From: Streptomyces sp. S465
Lineage (GTDB): Bacteria > Actinomycetota > Actinomycetes > Streptomycetales > Streptomycetaceae
Direction: 5' to 3'
Assembly: GCF_026898115.1 (NCBI RefSeq)
Contig: NZ_CP114036.1
Span: forward strand, 8,860,001 to 8,924,000
DNA length: 64,000 bases
The translations under genes and the position numbers were made by a program. Below, in pieces: positions 55,101 through 64,000 of the stretch. Every line of letters starts with the position of its first letter. The stretch's first letter is position 1. Below the pieces are notes generated by a model. It made no database searches. It was not told the DNA's origin and saw only the letters and a program-made list of their open reading frames with translations.

Positions 55101-57245
55101 GTGGTCGTCGGCGACGTCGGCCAGACCGGTCGCCGTCCGGTGGCGATGTACTCCCGGAGCGGGGAGACAAGCTGGGTACTTCACGCCCAAGGCGTTCTGG
55201 GCCCCGCCGCAGCTCCGCGCTCCCCGGCGGACACCACGGACCTGTCGGTGTGGCCGCCCGAAGGCGCGGTCGCTGTCGACGTGACCGATGTCTATGGGCG
55301 TCTGGCTGAGCGTGGCTATGAGTACGGGCCTGCTTTTCAGGGGTTGCGTGCGGTGTGGCGGCGGGGTGAGGAGTTGTTCGCCGAGGTTTCTCTTCCGCGG
55401 GAGCTGGATGTGAGGGACCTCGGGGTGCATCCGGCGTTGCTGGATGCCGTGTTGCATGCGGTGGTGGTGGCTGCTGGTGGGGTGGAGATGGCGCTTCCGT
55501 TCGCGTGGGAGGGGGTGTCGTTGTGTGCGGCGGGTGCGGTGGCGGTGCGGGCGCGGATCGCGCCGGTGGGGCCGGGTGCGGTGTCGGTGGAGTTGGCGGA
55601 TACTGCGGGCCTGCCGGTGCTCTCGGTGCGGTCGATGACTTCTCGTCCGGTGTCACCGGAGCAGCTGCGGGCAGCGGTCCAGTCCGCCGGTGGGGTGTCG
55701 GACCGGTTGTTCGAGGTGGTGTGGTCGCCTGTGTCGGTTGGCCAGTCCGGTGCGGAGCGCGGTGATGCGGACGCCGTGGTGTTCGAGGTGCGGTCGGGAT
55801 CGGGTGTGGGGGTGGTGGCGGGGGTGTACGAGGCCACGCACCGCGTGCTGGAGGTTGTGCAGTCCTGGTTGTCGGGTGCGGGGGTCGGCAAGCTGGTCGT
55901 TGTCACGCGCGGGGCGGTGGGTCTGCCCGGCGAGGGTGTCGCTGATCTCGCTGGGGCGGCGGTGTGGGGTCTGGTGCGCTCGGCGCAGACGGAGAACCCC
56001 GACCGGATCGTCCTGGTCGACACCGACACCGATGCCGGCGTCGACACCGCTGCGATCCTCGCCACCGGTGAACCACAGCTCGTCATCCGTGCCGGAACGC
56101 TTCACGCTCCGCGTCTGAGCGGGGTGCCGGTCACCTCCGCCCATCCGACGCCCGTCGGCTCGTTGGCTGAGGGCACGGTGTTGGTCACCGGTGGTACGGG
56201 CATGGTCGGTGCGGTGCTGGCCCGGCACCTGGTGAAGGCGCACGGTGTGCGTCATCTGCTGCTGGTGAGCCGTCGCGGTGAGCGGGCCGATGGTGCCGCG
56301 GAGCTGCTGGCGGAGCTGTCGGCGTTGGGTGCACAAACCCAGATCGTGGCGTGTGATGTGGCCGACCGGTCCGCGTTGGAGCGGGTGCTGGCGGACATCC
56401 CGGAGGACCGGCCGTTGGCCGGAGTGGTGCACGCGGCCGGTGTGCTGGACGACGCGGTGATCGGCTCCCTGACACCGGAACGGATCGACACGGTGCTGCG
56501 GGCCAAGGTCGACGCGGCATGGAACCTGCACGAGGCGACGCGCGATCTGGGCCTGTCGATGTTCGTGCTCTTCTCTTCCATGGCGGGGACGGTCGGCGCG
56601 CCGGGGCAGGGCAACTACGCCGCCGCGAATACCTTCCTCGACGGCTTGGCGGCGCACCGGCGTGCCCTGGGGCTGCCCGCGGTCTCGTTGGCGTGGGGTC
56701 TGTGGGCCGAGGCCGGTGGCGTGACCGGCATGAGCGGGCACTTGGGAGCCGCGGACCTGGCCCGGATGAGCCGCAACGGCCTGCTGCCCATGCCCGCCCA
56801 CGAAGCGACCGAACTCTTCGACACGGCACTCGCCACCGACCGCGCGAACCTCGTGCCCGCACACATCAACCGGGCGGCGGTCGAGAGTGCGGTGCAGGTG
56901 CCACCGCTGTTCCAGGCCCTGGTGTCGACTGCCCACCGGCGCACGGTGCCGCAGAAGCCCGACACGGAACTGCCGGATCTCACCGCCCTGAGCGTCGAGG
57001 AACGCCGAGCCCGATTGACCGCCATCATCCGTGAAGAAGTCGCCATGGCTCTGGGGCATGACGGCCCGGGTGACATCGACCCGGACGCTCGTTTCGAGGA
57101 ACTGGGATTCGACTCGATGAGCGCCGTCGAGTTGCGGAACGCCATGACGGCCGTCGTCGGGCGCCCGCTGTCTCCCGCGTTGGTGTTCGAGTACGCGACA
57201 ACAGCCGCCCTGGCGGACTATCTGGCGACGGAACTGGTGTCGTAG
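52116..57245 (+). CDS. Type I modular PKS: module 4 (KS-AT-DH-KR-ACP), no thioesterase
   Basis: A 1709-residue single-module PKS. An N-terminal coiled coil (VDQATEALRKALMQVERLKQQNKALA) docks to the preceding protein. KS, malonyl-type AT, canonical DH, KR and ACP follow. The protein ends about 15 residues after the ACP (LADYLATELVS), with no thioesterase, reductase or docking domain. As the last PKS gene in the run, it implies release by a separate enzyme. ATG 52116 overlaps the previous stop by one base (TGATG). The C-terminal KR-ACP part has ordinary high-GC codons, whereas the KS-AT part is the T-rich mosaic. Confidence 0.95.
52215..57230 (+). other. PKS module 4: KS-AT(m)-DH-KR-ACP
   Basis: KS Cys204 in TACSSS. 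AT: GHSVGE and HAFH, predicting malonyl-CoA. DH: HAVAGTVLFP, canonical, with HPALLDAVLHAV. KR: GGTGMVGAVLARHL, LDD, SSMAGTVG and NYAAANTF. ACP: LGFDSMSAVELR with Ser1667. A trans (E) alkene next to the terminal thioester is predicted if all domains work. Confidence 0.88.
53868..54653 (+). repeat. Near-identical malonyl-AT block, copy B (module 4)
   Basis: Direct repeat of 42361-43146; both encode GHSVGE and HAFH. The flanking linkers differ, so the unit behaves as an exchanged cassette. Confidence 0.9.
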
Positions 57246-57316
57246 CGAGTGGCGCCCGCGAGCGCGATCGCGCCCGCCCGTTGTCCGGTCGGCTCCCCGG
57301 CGCTGGTTGCGCCGGC

Positions 57317-57859
57317 TCAGACGGTGACGACGAGCTTCCTCGCGGAGACGCCGTCTCGGAGCTGCCGCAGCGCATCGGGGATGCGGTCGAGCCCGTGGCC
57401 GACGACGGTCGCGTCCGGTGCGGCCTGGTAGACACCGGTGGCGAGCGCGGTCGGGAGGAAGTCGACGTAGATCGCCGGTCCGACCTCGTTGTCCTTCAGG
57501 GTGCCGCCCCAGATGCCGCTCACCCGCACCCCGTGTCGCGGCGCCCGCCATCCCTCGATGCGTGCGAGCAGTGAGGGCTGTGCCGAGGTGACCCGCTTGC
57601 TGCCCGTGGTCCGGGCCGCGATCGCGATCGCCTTCCGGAGCGATCCGAATCCGATCGCGAGCGTGCCCGCGAGCGGGCTGTCGCCGATCCGCTCCACGAT
57701 GTCCTCGACGGCGGTGGGGCTGCGGCGGTGGACGGCCTCGGCTGCGCCCAGCGACCGGACGAAGTCGAAGTTGTGCGGTGACGCGGTCGTCACGACCCGG
57801 TAGCCGGCGTTGCGGGCGAGCTGGATCGCGTTGCTGCCGACGCTCGTCGTAGCGCGCAC
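57317..57859 (-). pseudogene. MDR (zinc-type alcohol dehydrogenase) oxidoreductase, N-terminally truncated
   Basis: The minus strand encodes the Rossmann half of a medium-chain dehydrogenase: TSVGSNAIQLARNAGYRVVTTASPHNFDFVRSLGAAEAV through to GLDRIPDALRQLRDGVSARKLVVTV. The GroES-like N-terminal half (about 150 residues) is missing. The sequence starts abruptly inside the nucleotide-binding motif, beside an orphan TetR-type palindrome. It could be translated as a 180-residue product but would lack the substrate domain. It is convergent with the last PKS gene and marks the cluster's right edge. Confidence 0.7.
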
Positions 57860-57873
57860 GCCGCATTCGCAGA

Positions 57874-57888
57874 CTAGACATCGTCTAG
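57874..57888. promoter_or_regulatory. TetR-type palindrome (CTAGAC-3-GTCTAG)
   Basis: Perfect six-base arms CTAGAC and GTCTAG surround ATC, followed by a further CTAG in AACCTAGTTAAC. It lies 15 bases upstream of the truncated MDR frame, as expected for the operator of a TetR-controlled promoter. No TetR gene remains here. Confidence 0.5.
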
Positions 57889-57978
57889 AACCTAGTTAAC
57901 GCCTACTTCGGTGTGAGAGCCGTGCCCCATCGGCCGCATCGGCCTCTCGCCATCGATACGAACGGCCGTCGGCCTCGC

Positions 57979-59379
57979 TCACGGTGAGACCGAGGCGGCG
58001 GCATCGGCCCCGGTGACCAGGACGGCGTCCCGGTGGCCCACGCCGTGCTTCCGCGAGCGCACTTCCAACGTCCACAAGCCGGCCGGTGCCCGCAGCTCGC
58101 ACCGCAGACCGCCCTGCCCGTCGGGTTGCAGTGGTTCGTCGGCGAGCGTCTGGCGGCCGTCCGGGGACAGCAGACGGGCCCGGAGCGCCAGGGCGGGGTC
58201 CGCGTCCGGGGTGGTGATCTCCATCGGTTCCCCCGCCACGGCCAGGTCGGGCAGGTCGACGGCGAACTCCGCGTCCGACGCCAGGTACTTCCTGACCTCG
58301 ACGCTCTGGCAGATCTCGCGCAGGGCGGCCAGAACCGGACCCTCGTTGGCCAGTGTGGCGTGGCGGAAGGGAAACCAGTGCGTGTACACGGTGGACTCCA
58401 GCTCGGCCGGCGTGGCGGAGATCGTGGGGACGGTGGAGTCGCCCTGCCAGTCGCGTGTGTCGTCGAAGGCATGGAGGAAGCGGATCCGGTCGCCCACCAC
58501 GGACACCCCGTGCACGGTACGCAGCCCGTGCCCGCCCAGCGGGACGAGGCGGTAGCCGGGCTTCTCCGCCTGGTCGTTGCGGGATCGGGCGTTCCTGATC
58601 TGCTCATGAAAGCGGAACATGTCCTCCACGGTGGCCGTCGGGAGGCTCAACGCGTCCGCGATACCGGTGGCGTTGAGCGGCCGCGGCCGTGGGCTCTCGG
58701 TCACCACCGCCCGGTAGCTCGGCAGGAGTTGACCGAGCGAGGGGAAGCTCCCACAGATCTCCGCGAGCGACTCGCTGATCCACCGGGGTGTCCCGTGCCC
58801 GAACCGGCCCGTCAGGAAGCGGATCGCCTTCGCGCTGCCTTGGTGCGGGGTGCCGAGCGTGGCGACCGTCCGGGTGATCTCCCGGCCGCCCAGGCACTCG
58901 AGGTAGTACTTCACCACCAGACCGCCCATGGAGCGGCATAAGAAGACGACCTTGGGATCGTCCGCGTCCGGATGCCGATCGCGGTCGATCCGCTCCCGCC
59001 ACCGCGCCAACCGCCGCTCGACGAACGCCCGGAGCTTCTCCGCCGAGTTCCGGTTGGACAGCCGCCAGTCGTAGCGGAAGACCGCCAGGCGCTCGGGCGG
59101 CTGGATGTCCAGGCCCTTCAGCAGATCGCGGTATCCCAGATGGGAAACGAGGCCGGGCAGGACCCGAGGTGCCTCGATCGTGTCCCCCGGGGTCAGGGCG
59201 GACTCGCCCTCCGGGTCGCCGTCCTCGATGCCCTCCTGAAGCATGAGGCGTCTGCGGAGCTTGCTCGGGCGCAGCAGCCCGGCCAGCGCCTCGGGCGTGA
59301 GGTTCCAGACGTCCCTGCCCTCGTGCAGCAAGGACGTGCCCATGATGCCGGGAACGATGACCACCAAATCGTGTCGCAC
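57979..59379 (-). CDS. LCAT-like alpha/beta hydrolase (lipase/acyltransferase)
   Basis: A 466-residue protein of the lecithin:cholesterol acyltransferase/PGAP1-like group. It begins DLVVIVPGIMGTSLLHEGRDVWNLTPEAL, the family's oxyanion strand. The nucleophile Ser150 is in VVFLCRSMGGLVVKYYLE (Cys replaces the usual first Gly of GxSxG), the Asp is in RDWQGDSTVPTIS and the His in FPFRHATLANEGP. The last 100 residues form a beta-sandwich-like tail. No signal peptide is seen, so it acts from inside. It starts at GTG 59379 with AAGGGG upstream, 57 bases after the caspase-like gene, and is probably co-transcribed. Membrane phospholipid cleavage is inferred. Confidence 0.85.
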   Translation of the reverse strand: MRHDLVVIVPGIMGTSLLHEGRDVWNLTPEALAGLLRPSKLRRRLMLQEGIEDGDPEGESALTPGDTIEAPRVLPGLVSHLGYRDLLKGLDIQPPERLAVFRYDWRLSNRNSAEKLRAFVERRLARWRERIDRDRHPDADDPKVVFLCRSMGGLVVKYYLECLGGREITRTVATLGTPHQGSAKAIRFLTGRFGHGTPRWISESLAEICGSFPSLGQLLPSYRAVVTESPRPRPLNATGIADALSLPTATVEDMFRFHEQIRNARSRNDQAEKPGYRLVPLGGHGLRTVHGVSVVGDRIRFLHAFDDTRDWQGDSTVPTISATPAELESTVYTHWFPFRHATLANEGPVLAALREICQSVEVRKYLASDAEFAVDLPDLAVAGEPMEITTPDADPALALRARLLSPDGRQTLADEPLQPDGQGGLRCELRAPAGLWTLEVRSRKHGVGHRDAVLVTGADAAASVSP

Positions 59380-59436
59380 GCCCGCCCCTTTTCCTCTTCT
59401 TTCCTCTTCGGTCGTCTGTCGTCGCGGCCGGGGTCC

Positions 59437-62400
59437 TCAGACCAGCTGCCTCGGTGGGGTGCCGAGCAGGTCAGCGAGACGATCGGCCGGGAGGAGCACC
59501 TGATCGCACCGCGCTCGGTCCTGGACTCCGCCCTGGATCATGAGAGTCACCCCCGCCGCGCTGTGGACAGAGGCCACGTCGTCCACTTCGTAGCCGCGGT
59601 GTTCGATGTCCGGCAGCCGCCTGTTGTCCCACACGTCCCACACATGTATCCGGCCGGACTCCTTGCGCCAGCCCAGCAGCAACGGCCGCTCCGGCGGACC
59701 GGCGAAGGTCAGCCCCTGCGCGGCCACCGGCGGTCCGGCCAGCGGCTCGTGCGCGGGCGAGTCGGAGAGGCACTCCGCGATCCATACCTGGCCACCGGCT
59801 GTGTAGGCCACCACGGGATGGCCCTGTCCGGTGTCCCGCAGTACCCCGAACGCGGTGGCCGACCGCTCCGAGGGGTCGATACCGTACGGCGCCGGTCCCC
59901 GGTCGGGCAGGTTCCAGACCCGGACGGACTCGCCCCCGGCCGCGTACAGCCAGGCCGGCCCGCCGGGCACAGCCCGCACAGCCACCTGCTGCGCGGTCGC
60001 GGCCGTGGTGAACGGCCAGGTCTCCGGCGCTTCCCGCCAGTTGCCCCAGTCCTGTCCGCGGCATTCCCAGACCCGGACGCACTGGGTACCGGAAGCGAAC
60101 AGCCGGACCGTGCCCGCCCCTGTGACGTGCAGGTCCACGGCACCCACCAGCACATCGTCCTGACCGCCCAGATCGAGTACGGCCGTGGGCCGGACGAGGG
60201 ACGGACCCTCCAGCCGTGGCGGCAGATGCCAGAGGGACGTCGTCCGGCGCACCACGGTGGCGACCAACCAGCCGTCGCGGACCCGGGTGGCGGCGAGCGC
60301 GGTGAACTCGTCGTCTCTGTCGCCTCTGTCACCTCTGTCGTCGCGGAGGCGCAGCCGCGCGGCGCGCGGACCCGGCAGCCGACCGGCGGGGCCGTGCAGG
60401 GTCGCCAGCACCTCACGGCCCTGGGCCCGGCAGAGCAGGTGCCCGTCGGAGTCGGAACCAGAGGCCATACGCAGGAGCGGTCGGCCGCCCTCGGTTCCGT
60501 GGCCGCGAACGTCCGGCGCATCGTGAACGTCCGGGGCATGGCGAATGTCCGGGGCATCGCGACCGTCTGGCGCATCGTCAACGTCCGGCGCATCGCGACC
60601 GTCCCGGGCATCCGGCGCGGCCTCGTCGGCGGCGGGAGGATCCCACAGCCGTACCTGAATCCCGTCGGCGACCAGCAGCCGCCCGCTGCCCGCGGGGTCG
60701 AATGCCAGCGAAGGCTGCTGTTCGTCCCCGGGCAGCGGGGTGTGCTCGGTACCGGACAGGCTCCACAGGCGGACGTCGCGTCCTTCCCGCACCCCGGCCA
60801 GCACGCCGTGCGGACTGTGTCCCAAAGCCACCGCGCGCTGCCCGCTGGTGGGCGCGCTCAGCACCGGCCCGACGTCGTCCTCCTGGGCCGGGTCCAGGAA
60901 GTCCGGCAGCTGCCAGACGCGCAGCGCGCCACCGCCCGCGGCGGCGATCCAGCCTCCCGTGCCGTCGGTGGAGGCCATCGCCGCCACCGCGCGGGCCGGG
61001 CGGCCGTCCCGACGCGCGCCCAGCTGGAGGACGCCGCTGCCGGGCCGGGAGGCGCGGGCCGTGACGTCCCACAGCGTCACGCCATCGGGGCCGCCGAGCA
61101 CGGCGAGGACCTCGTGGTCCACCGTCAACAGGGCCGCGTCGTACACGTTTCCGGGCAGCCGGACGTGCCGGATGGTCTCGTGGTCCGGAGGCACGTCGGC
61201 CGGCCAGCGCCACAGCCACAGCCCGTCGCCGTCCACCGCGGCCACGTAGACCGTGGCTCCACACCGTACGGCGCACACCGCCTCCGGTGCCCCGCCCCAG
61301 TAGAACCGTTCCGCGGGCCAGCGCGCACTGCCCTGCCACACATGGATGGCGTGTCCGTCATGCGCGGCGATCACCTTCCCGGCCACTGTTCCGGGAGGGG
61401 CACCGGGAATCGCTCCGCCCGGTGCCACCGCCAGGCCGCGCAGCGGTCCGGGCGCCGCCCGGCCGGCCGGGCGGGGGAGGGCCCGGCCCCGGTACTCCCG
61501 GCCGTCCGCTCCCCAGGACCGGATCTCCCCGACCCCCGCCGCGTGCACCAGCCCGTCCGAGGAATCCTCCCAGGCCACGGCGAAGGCACCGCCCTCCGGG
61601 GCAGGCCAACCGCGCCCGAGCGGCAGGGGGCGCGCGCTCGTCCACAGGTCCTGCCAGAACAGCTCGGGCGGATGCGCCAGGGCCGGCAGCAGCTCCTGCG
61701 CCGCGGTGGCCAGCGCGGTGGCGCGCAGCATCGCCCACCGCGCGAGGGGGGCGGGGTGTGCGCGAAAGTGTCCGGCCACCCGCAGATAGAGCACCGACCG
61801 GGTGGTCACGTCGAGTTGTGAGGCGACCAGTGGCTCGAGGACGTCGGGGTCGGCGTAGACGACGAAGGCGTCGTCCTCGACCAGATCGGCGAGGCTGTCA
61901 TCGCCGGCCAGCGCGGCATGAGTGGCCAGGTGGGTCAGCACATAGGGGTCCGCCCCGGCCCAGCCCGTGTCCGGTGCCGGGCGCAGCGCCCGGCACACCG
62001 CGCGGTGCAGGCGCCGCGGATCGGCGTCCCGCCCGACCAGCTGTCCGCCGAAGCTGGGGTGCGCCAGCCGATAGACGTCCCGGCCGGCCTCCCGGCCACG
62101 GACCACCGGTGCGCCCCGGGCGGCATCCAGCACATGCTTCAGGTCCCGCTCGGTGTACTCCCGCCGGGAGGAGAGCCGTACCGCGTTGGCGATGGCGAGC
62201 CAGACGCCGGGCTGGGGCAGGCCGTGTCCCTCCGCCAGCGCGAGCGGCCGCAGCACATCGCGGACGCGGTCGGGATCCTCCGGGTCCAGCAGCTCCAGCT
62301 CCTCGGCGAACAGCCGCCCCAGACCCATCGTGCCGACCTCCCGGTCGGCGTCGAGGTCCCCGGGACCGTCCGGCAGGCCGCCGCGGCGGGCCACCCGGCG

Positions 62401-64000
62401 CGCCCACAGCGTGGCCACCAGGAAGATGCCGTTGCTCTCTCGGGCGATGTGCCGGGCCACGTCGGCCAGCCGCCGTCCGCCGTCCACCGTCCGTTCTCCG
62501 AAGCCCGCCCGTCGGAGCAGCTGCTCGACATGGCCGGCGATATCGCTCTCGGTCTCCGGTAACTCGTCCAGTACCACCGTGTGGGTGCTGTCCAGTGCGT
62601 CGCGCAGGGATTCGGCGGGTGGGCCGCCCGGCAGGTGGCGGCGCGCGTCGGCCCTGGTCCCGACCACCACCTTGATCGCGGGGTCGACCGCCAGCCGGTT
62701 CAGCAGTTGGCGGGCGATGTCCAGGGCGTGGCCGGCGGCGGCCTCGTCCAGGCCGTCGAAGAGCAGCGTCAGGCTGCCCTTGCGCTTCGCCACCTTGACG
62801 ACTGCTTCCACGGAGGCGGCCGGTGATACGGAACCGAGGGGGCCGGGCAGCGCCAGACCGAGCGGTAGCAGTCGGTGGCACAGCTCCTGGCAGACCGCCG
62901 CGAGCGTCTTGCCGCGACAGTGGATCGCGGCATGGATGGAGTTGAGTCCGGGCTGGCTGCCCGGCCGCCGATCGGCAGGCAGCGACGCGACGAACCCCGG
63001 GGTGGTCAGATGGGCCAGGTAGGTCAGCAGCGCCGACTTGCCCGCCCCCCATGCGCCGGTCACGGTCAACAGGCCCGAGCTGCGGGTGCCCAGCCAGGTG
63101 ACCACGGTGTCCAGGACGGTCTCGCGCGGGGCGAAGTCGCGCAGCTCCCAGTCGGCGGCCTCGCCCGCGAACACCGGCAGCGTCTCGTCCCGTAGCTCTT
63201 CGCCGATCCAGGTCTCGTCGTCCGGTGGGCGGGAGGCCGGTTTGGCGGTCTCCGACCGGTAGGGGTTGTGGAAGAAGTTGAGCCGCAGCGGCCGCAGCTC
63301 CCTGGCCAGCGGCTCCTGGCTGGCGTCCCACCGCGCACGGTCGTCCACCGCGCGCATCAAGGGCCCGAAGAAGAGATACGGCGTCTCCCGGTCGAAGAGC
63401 CGGTGGCCGTACAGCTCCAGGCCCGCCTCGTCGAAGAGGGCGGTCAGTTCGGTGACCCACCGCCCTTCGGCGGCCCGCTGATCCTCCGAGGCGGTGGCCA
63501 CGACGGCGAAACCGCCGGCCCCACCGCGCTTGCGGAGCAACACGTCCAACTCGTTGACCGTCTGCGCCAGAGCCGCGCCGGCGAAGCAGGCGTCCAGGAT
63601 CAGCAGGATGTCCGCCGGGTCGTCGGCGAGCCAGGAGATCAGCTCGGCGGCGGTGACGGCGGTACGGGGATCGAACGTCCCGCCGTCCGGATAGCTGTCC
63701 TGGCACGCCAGGTGATAGCGGTCGTCGTCGGCCTTCTCCCCGTGACCGGTCCAGTAGAGGATCTTGCGGGTGGCGGGGTGGGCGCGCAGCCGGTGCACGG
63801 TGGCCTCGATCTCGGCCCGCGTGGTGCCGGCCGCCGGGCCGCCCGGTTCGCCCGCGGCGACGCCACCGCCGGTGTTGCGCAACGGGGGTGCGGTGAAGCC
63901 GAGCCGGGCTGCCACGTCAAGGAAGGAGCCGGCGGTCACCCGCAGTTGGTGCCGGTCTTGACGCCCCTGGCCGCCGCCCGCGTACCGGTCCACCACTACG
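59437..64000 (-). CDS. Caspase-like protease fused to STAND NTPase and WD40 repeats (5' end outside window)
   Basis: About 1520 residues are visible and the frame is open to the right edge. The first 240 residues are a caspase-fold (C14) peptidase: catalytic His85 in ILYWTGHGEK and Cys137 in ILLILDACFAGAAL. A P-loop NTPase follows with Walker A GAWGAGKSALL (Lys320), Walker B LTLLFDGLDEAA (about 408-419) and VVVGTRADARRHLP, matching STAND/NACHT regulators. Winged-helix and helical parts follow to about residue 830. The C-terminal 680 residues form WD40-like blades (DGDGLWLWRW, GGALRVWQL, GRDVRLWSL, ESVRVWNL, RIHVWDVW). Such proteins sense a signal, oligomerise and activate the protease. Confidence 0.9.
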   Translation of the reverse strand, partial: VVVDRYAGGGQGRQDRHQLRVTAGSFLDVAARLGFTAPPLRNTGGGVAAGEPGGPAAGTTRAEIEATVHRLRAHPATRKILYWTGHGEKADDDRYHLACQDSYPDGGTFDPRTAVTAAELISWLADDPADILLILDACFAGAALAQTVNELDVLLRKRGGAGGFAVVATASEDQRAAEGRWVTELTALFDEAGLELYGHRLFDRETPYLFFGPLMRAVDDRARWDASQEPLARELRPLRLNFFHNPYRSETAKPASRPPDDETWIGEELRDETLPVFAGEAADWELRDFAPRETVLDTVVTWLGTRSSGLLTVTGAWGAGKSALLTYLAHLTTPGFVASLPADRRPGSQPGLNSIHAAIHCRGKTLAAVCQELCHRLLPLGLALPGPLGSVSPAASVEAVVKVAKRKGSLTLLFDGLDEAAAGHALDIARQLLNRLAVDPAIKVVVGTRADARRHLPGGPPAESLRDALDSTHTVVLDELPETESDIAGHVEQLLRRAGFGERTVDGGRRLADVARHIARESNGIFLVATLWARRVARRGGLPDGPGDLDADREVGTMGLGRLFAEELELLDPEDPDRVRDVLRPLALAEGHGLPQPGVWLAIANAVRLSSRREYTERDLKHVLDAARGAPVVRGREAGRDVYRLAHPSFGGQLVGRDADPRRLHRAVCRALRPAPDTGWAGADPYVLTHLATHAALAGDDSLADLVEDDAFVVYADPDVLEPLVASQLDVTTRSVLYLRVAGHFRAHPAPLARWAMLRATALATAAQELLPALAHPPELFWQDLWTSARPLPLGRGWPAPEGGAFAVAWEDSSDGLVHAAGVGEIRSWGADGREYRGRALPRPAGRAAPGPLRGLAVAPGGAIPGAPPGTVAGKVIAAHDGHAIHVWQGSARWPAERFYWGGAPEAVCAVRCGATVYVAAVDGDGLWLWRWPADVPPDHETIRHVRLPGNVYDAALLTVDHEVLAVLGGPDGVTLWDVTARASRPGSGVLQLGARRDGRPARAVAAMASTDGTGGWIAAAGGGALRVWQLPDFLDPAQEDDVGPVLSAPTSGQRAVALGHSPHGVLAGVREGRDVRLWSLSGTEHTPLPGDEQQPSLAFDPAGSGRLLVADGIQVRLWDPPAADEAAPDARDGRDAPDVDDAPDGRDAPDIRHAPDVHDAPDVRGHGTEGGRPLLRMASGSDSDGHLLCRAQGREVLATLHGPAGRLPGPRAARLRLRDDRGDRGDRDDEFTALAATRVRDGWLVATVVRRTTSLWHLPPRLEGPSLVRPTAVLDLGGQDDVLVGAVDLHVTGAGTVRLFASGTQCVRVWECRGQDWGNWREAPETWPFTTAATAQQVAVRAVPGGPAWLYAAGGESVRVWNLPDRGPAPYGIDPSERSATAFGVLRDTGQGHPVVAYTAGGQVWIAECLSDSPAHEPLAGPPVAAQGLTFAGPPERPLLLGWRKESGRIHVWDVWDNRRLPDIEHRGYEVDDVASVHSAAGVTLMIQGGVQDRARCDQVLLPADRLADLLGTPPRQLV
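60495..60635 (-). repeat. DAPD-type degenerate repeat in WD40 region
   Basis: Roughly 18-base units encode tandem DxRDAPDxx hexapeptides (for example DAPDGRDAPDIRHAPDVHD) in an exposed loop between WD40 blades. The units vary by a few bases, so the array is a diverged minisatellite that keeps the reading frame. Confidence 0.75.

Noticed and set aside
57100..57245. Thioesterase or reductase domain at the end of the last PKS
   Set aside because: The protein stops about 15 residues after the ACP; no GHSxGG or reductase motif follows.
57262..57273. GCGCGATCGCGC palindrome as terminator of the PKS operon
   Set aside because: The palindrome is short with no loop, so it cannot form a stable hairpin by itself.
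57979..59379. LCAT-like hydrolase as the PKS release enzyme
   Set aside because: It is on the opposite strand, separated by a pseudogene, paired with the caspase-like gene and belongs to a lipase family not known for PKS off-loading.

Overview
The window is high-GC actinobacterial DNA, almost certainly a Streptomyces chromosome. Coding regions favour G or C at third positions, start codons are a mix of ATG, GTG and TTG, and characteristic families are present (DUF6233, DUF4873, DUF5134, lone Ku, many alpha/beta hydrolases). No rRNA, tRNA, CRISPR array or intact transposon was recognised. The species cannot be named from sequence alone.

Region 1 (1-7.3 kb) is a sugar-uptake and catabolic operon: the tail of a LacI-type regulator, a clustered GATCGAT operator, then a lipoprotein solute-binding protein, two ABC permeases, a 2-hydroxyacid dehydrogenase and a DUF2264 protein, each overlapping the next by 4 bases. 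No ABC ATPase is encoded here.

Region 2 (7.4-25.7 kb) is accessory housekeeping DNA with much gene decay. Intact genes include an MHS-type MFS transporter, a TetR regulator divergent from an SDR across two palindromes, a divergent pirin/WrbA pair, a methyltransferase, a TOPRIM protein, Ku, a CitE-like lyase with an alpha/beta hydrolase, a secreted hydrolase, a LysE exporter divergent from an Lrp regulator, DUF5134 and an ArsR-type regulator. Between them lie fragments of a TAXI-TRAP binding protein, a second MFS transporter, an IclR regulator, a histidine phosphatase, a HAF-type repeat protein and a class III CoA-transferase.

Region 3 (25.9-57.2 kb) is a biosynthetic gene cluster on the plus strand: MMPL transporter, AurF-like diiron N-oxygenase, DUF4873 protein, aldehyde dehydrogenase, class III aminotransferase, SRPBCC protein, then three giant modular type I PKS genes. 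The line reads FAAL-ACP / KS-AT-DH-KR-ACP / KS-AT-DH-KR-ACP / KS-AT-DH-ER-KR-ACP / KS-AT-DH-KR-ACP. AT motifs predict methylmalonyl, malonyl, methylmalonyl, malonyl. No thioesterase or terminal reductase domain is present. The simplest reading is a fatty-acid-primed, four-times extended chain that is released reductively, transaminated to an amine and N-oxygenated. I do not recognise a known product. The KS and AT domains of modules 2-4 are mosaics of near-identical, T-rich-codon DNA, a sign of gene conversion or recent module duplication.

Region 4 (57.3-64 kb, minus strand) has a truncated MDR oxidoreductase next to an orphan TetR-type palindrome, then an operon of a caspase-STAND-WD40 protein (running off the right edge) followed by an LCAT-like lipase. 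This pairing of a self-cleavage-type protease and a membrane-attacking hydrolase looks like a candidate cell-suicide or phage-defence module.
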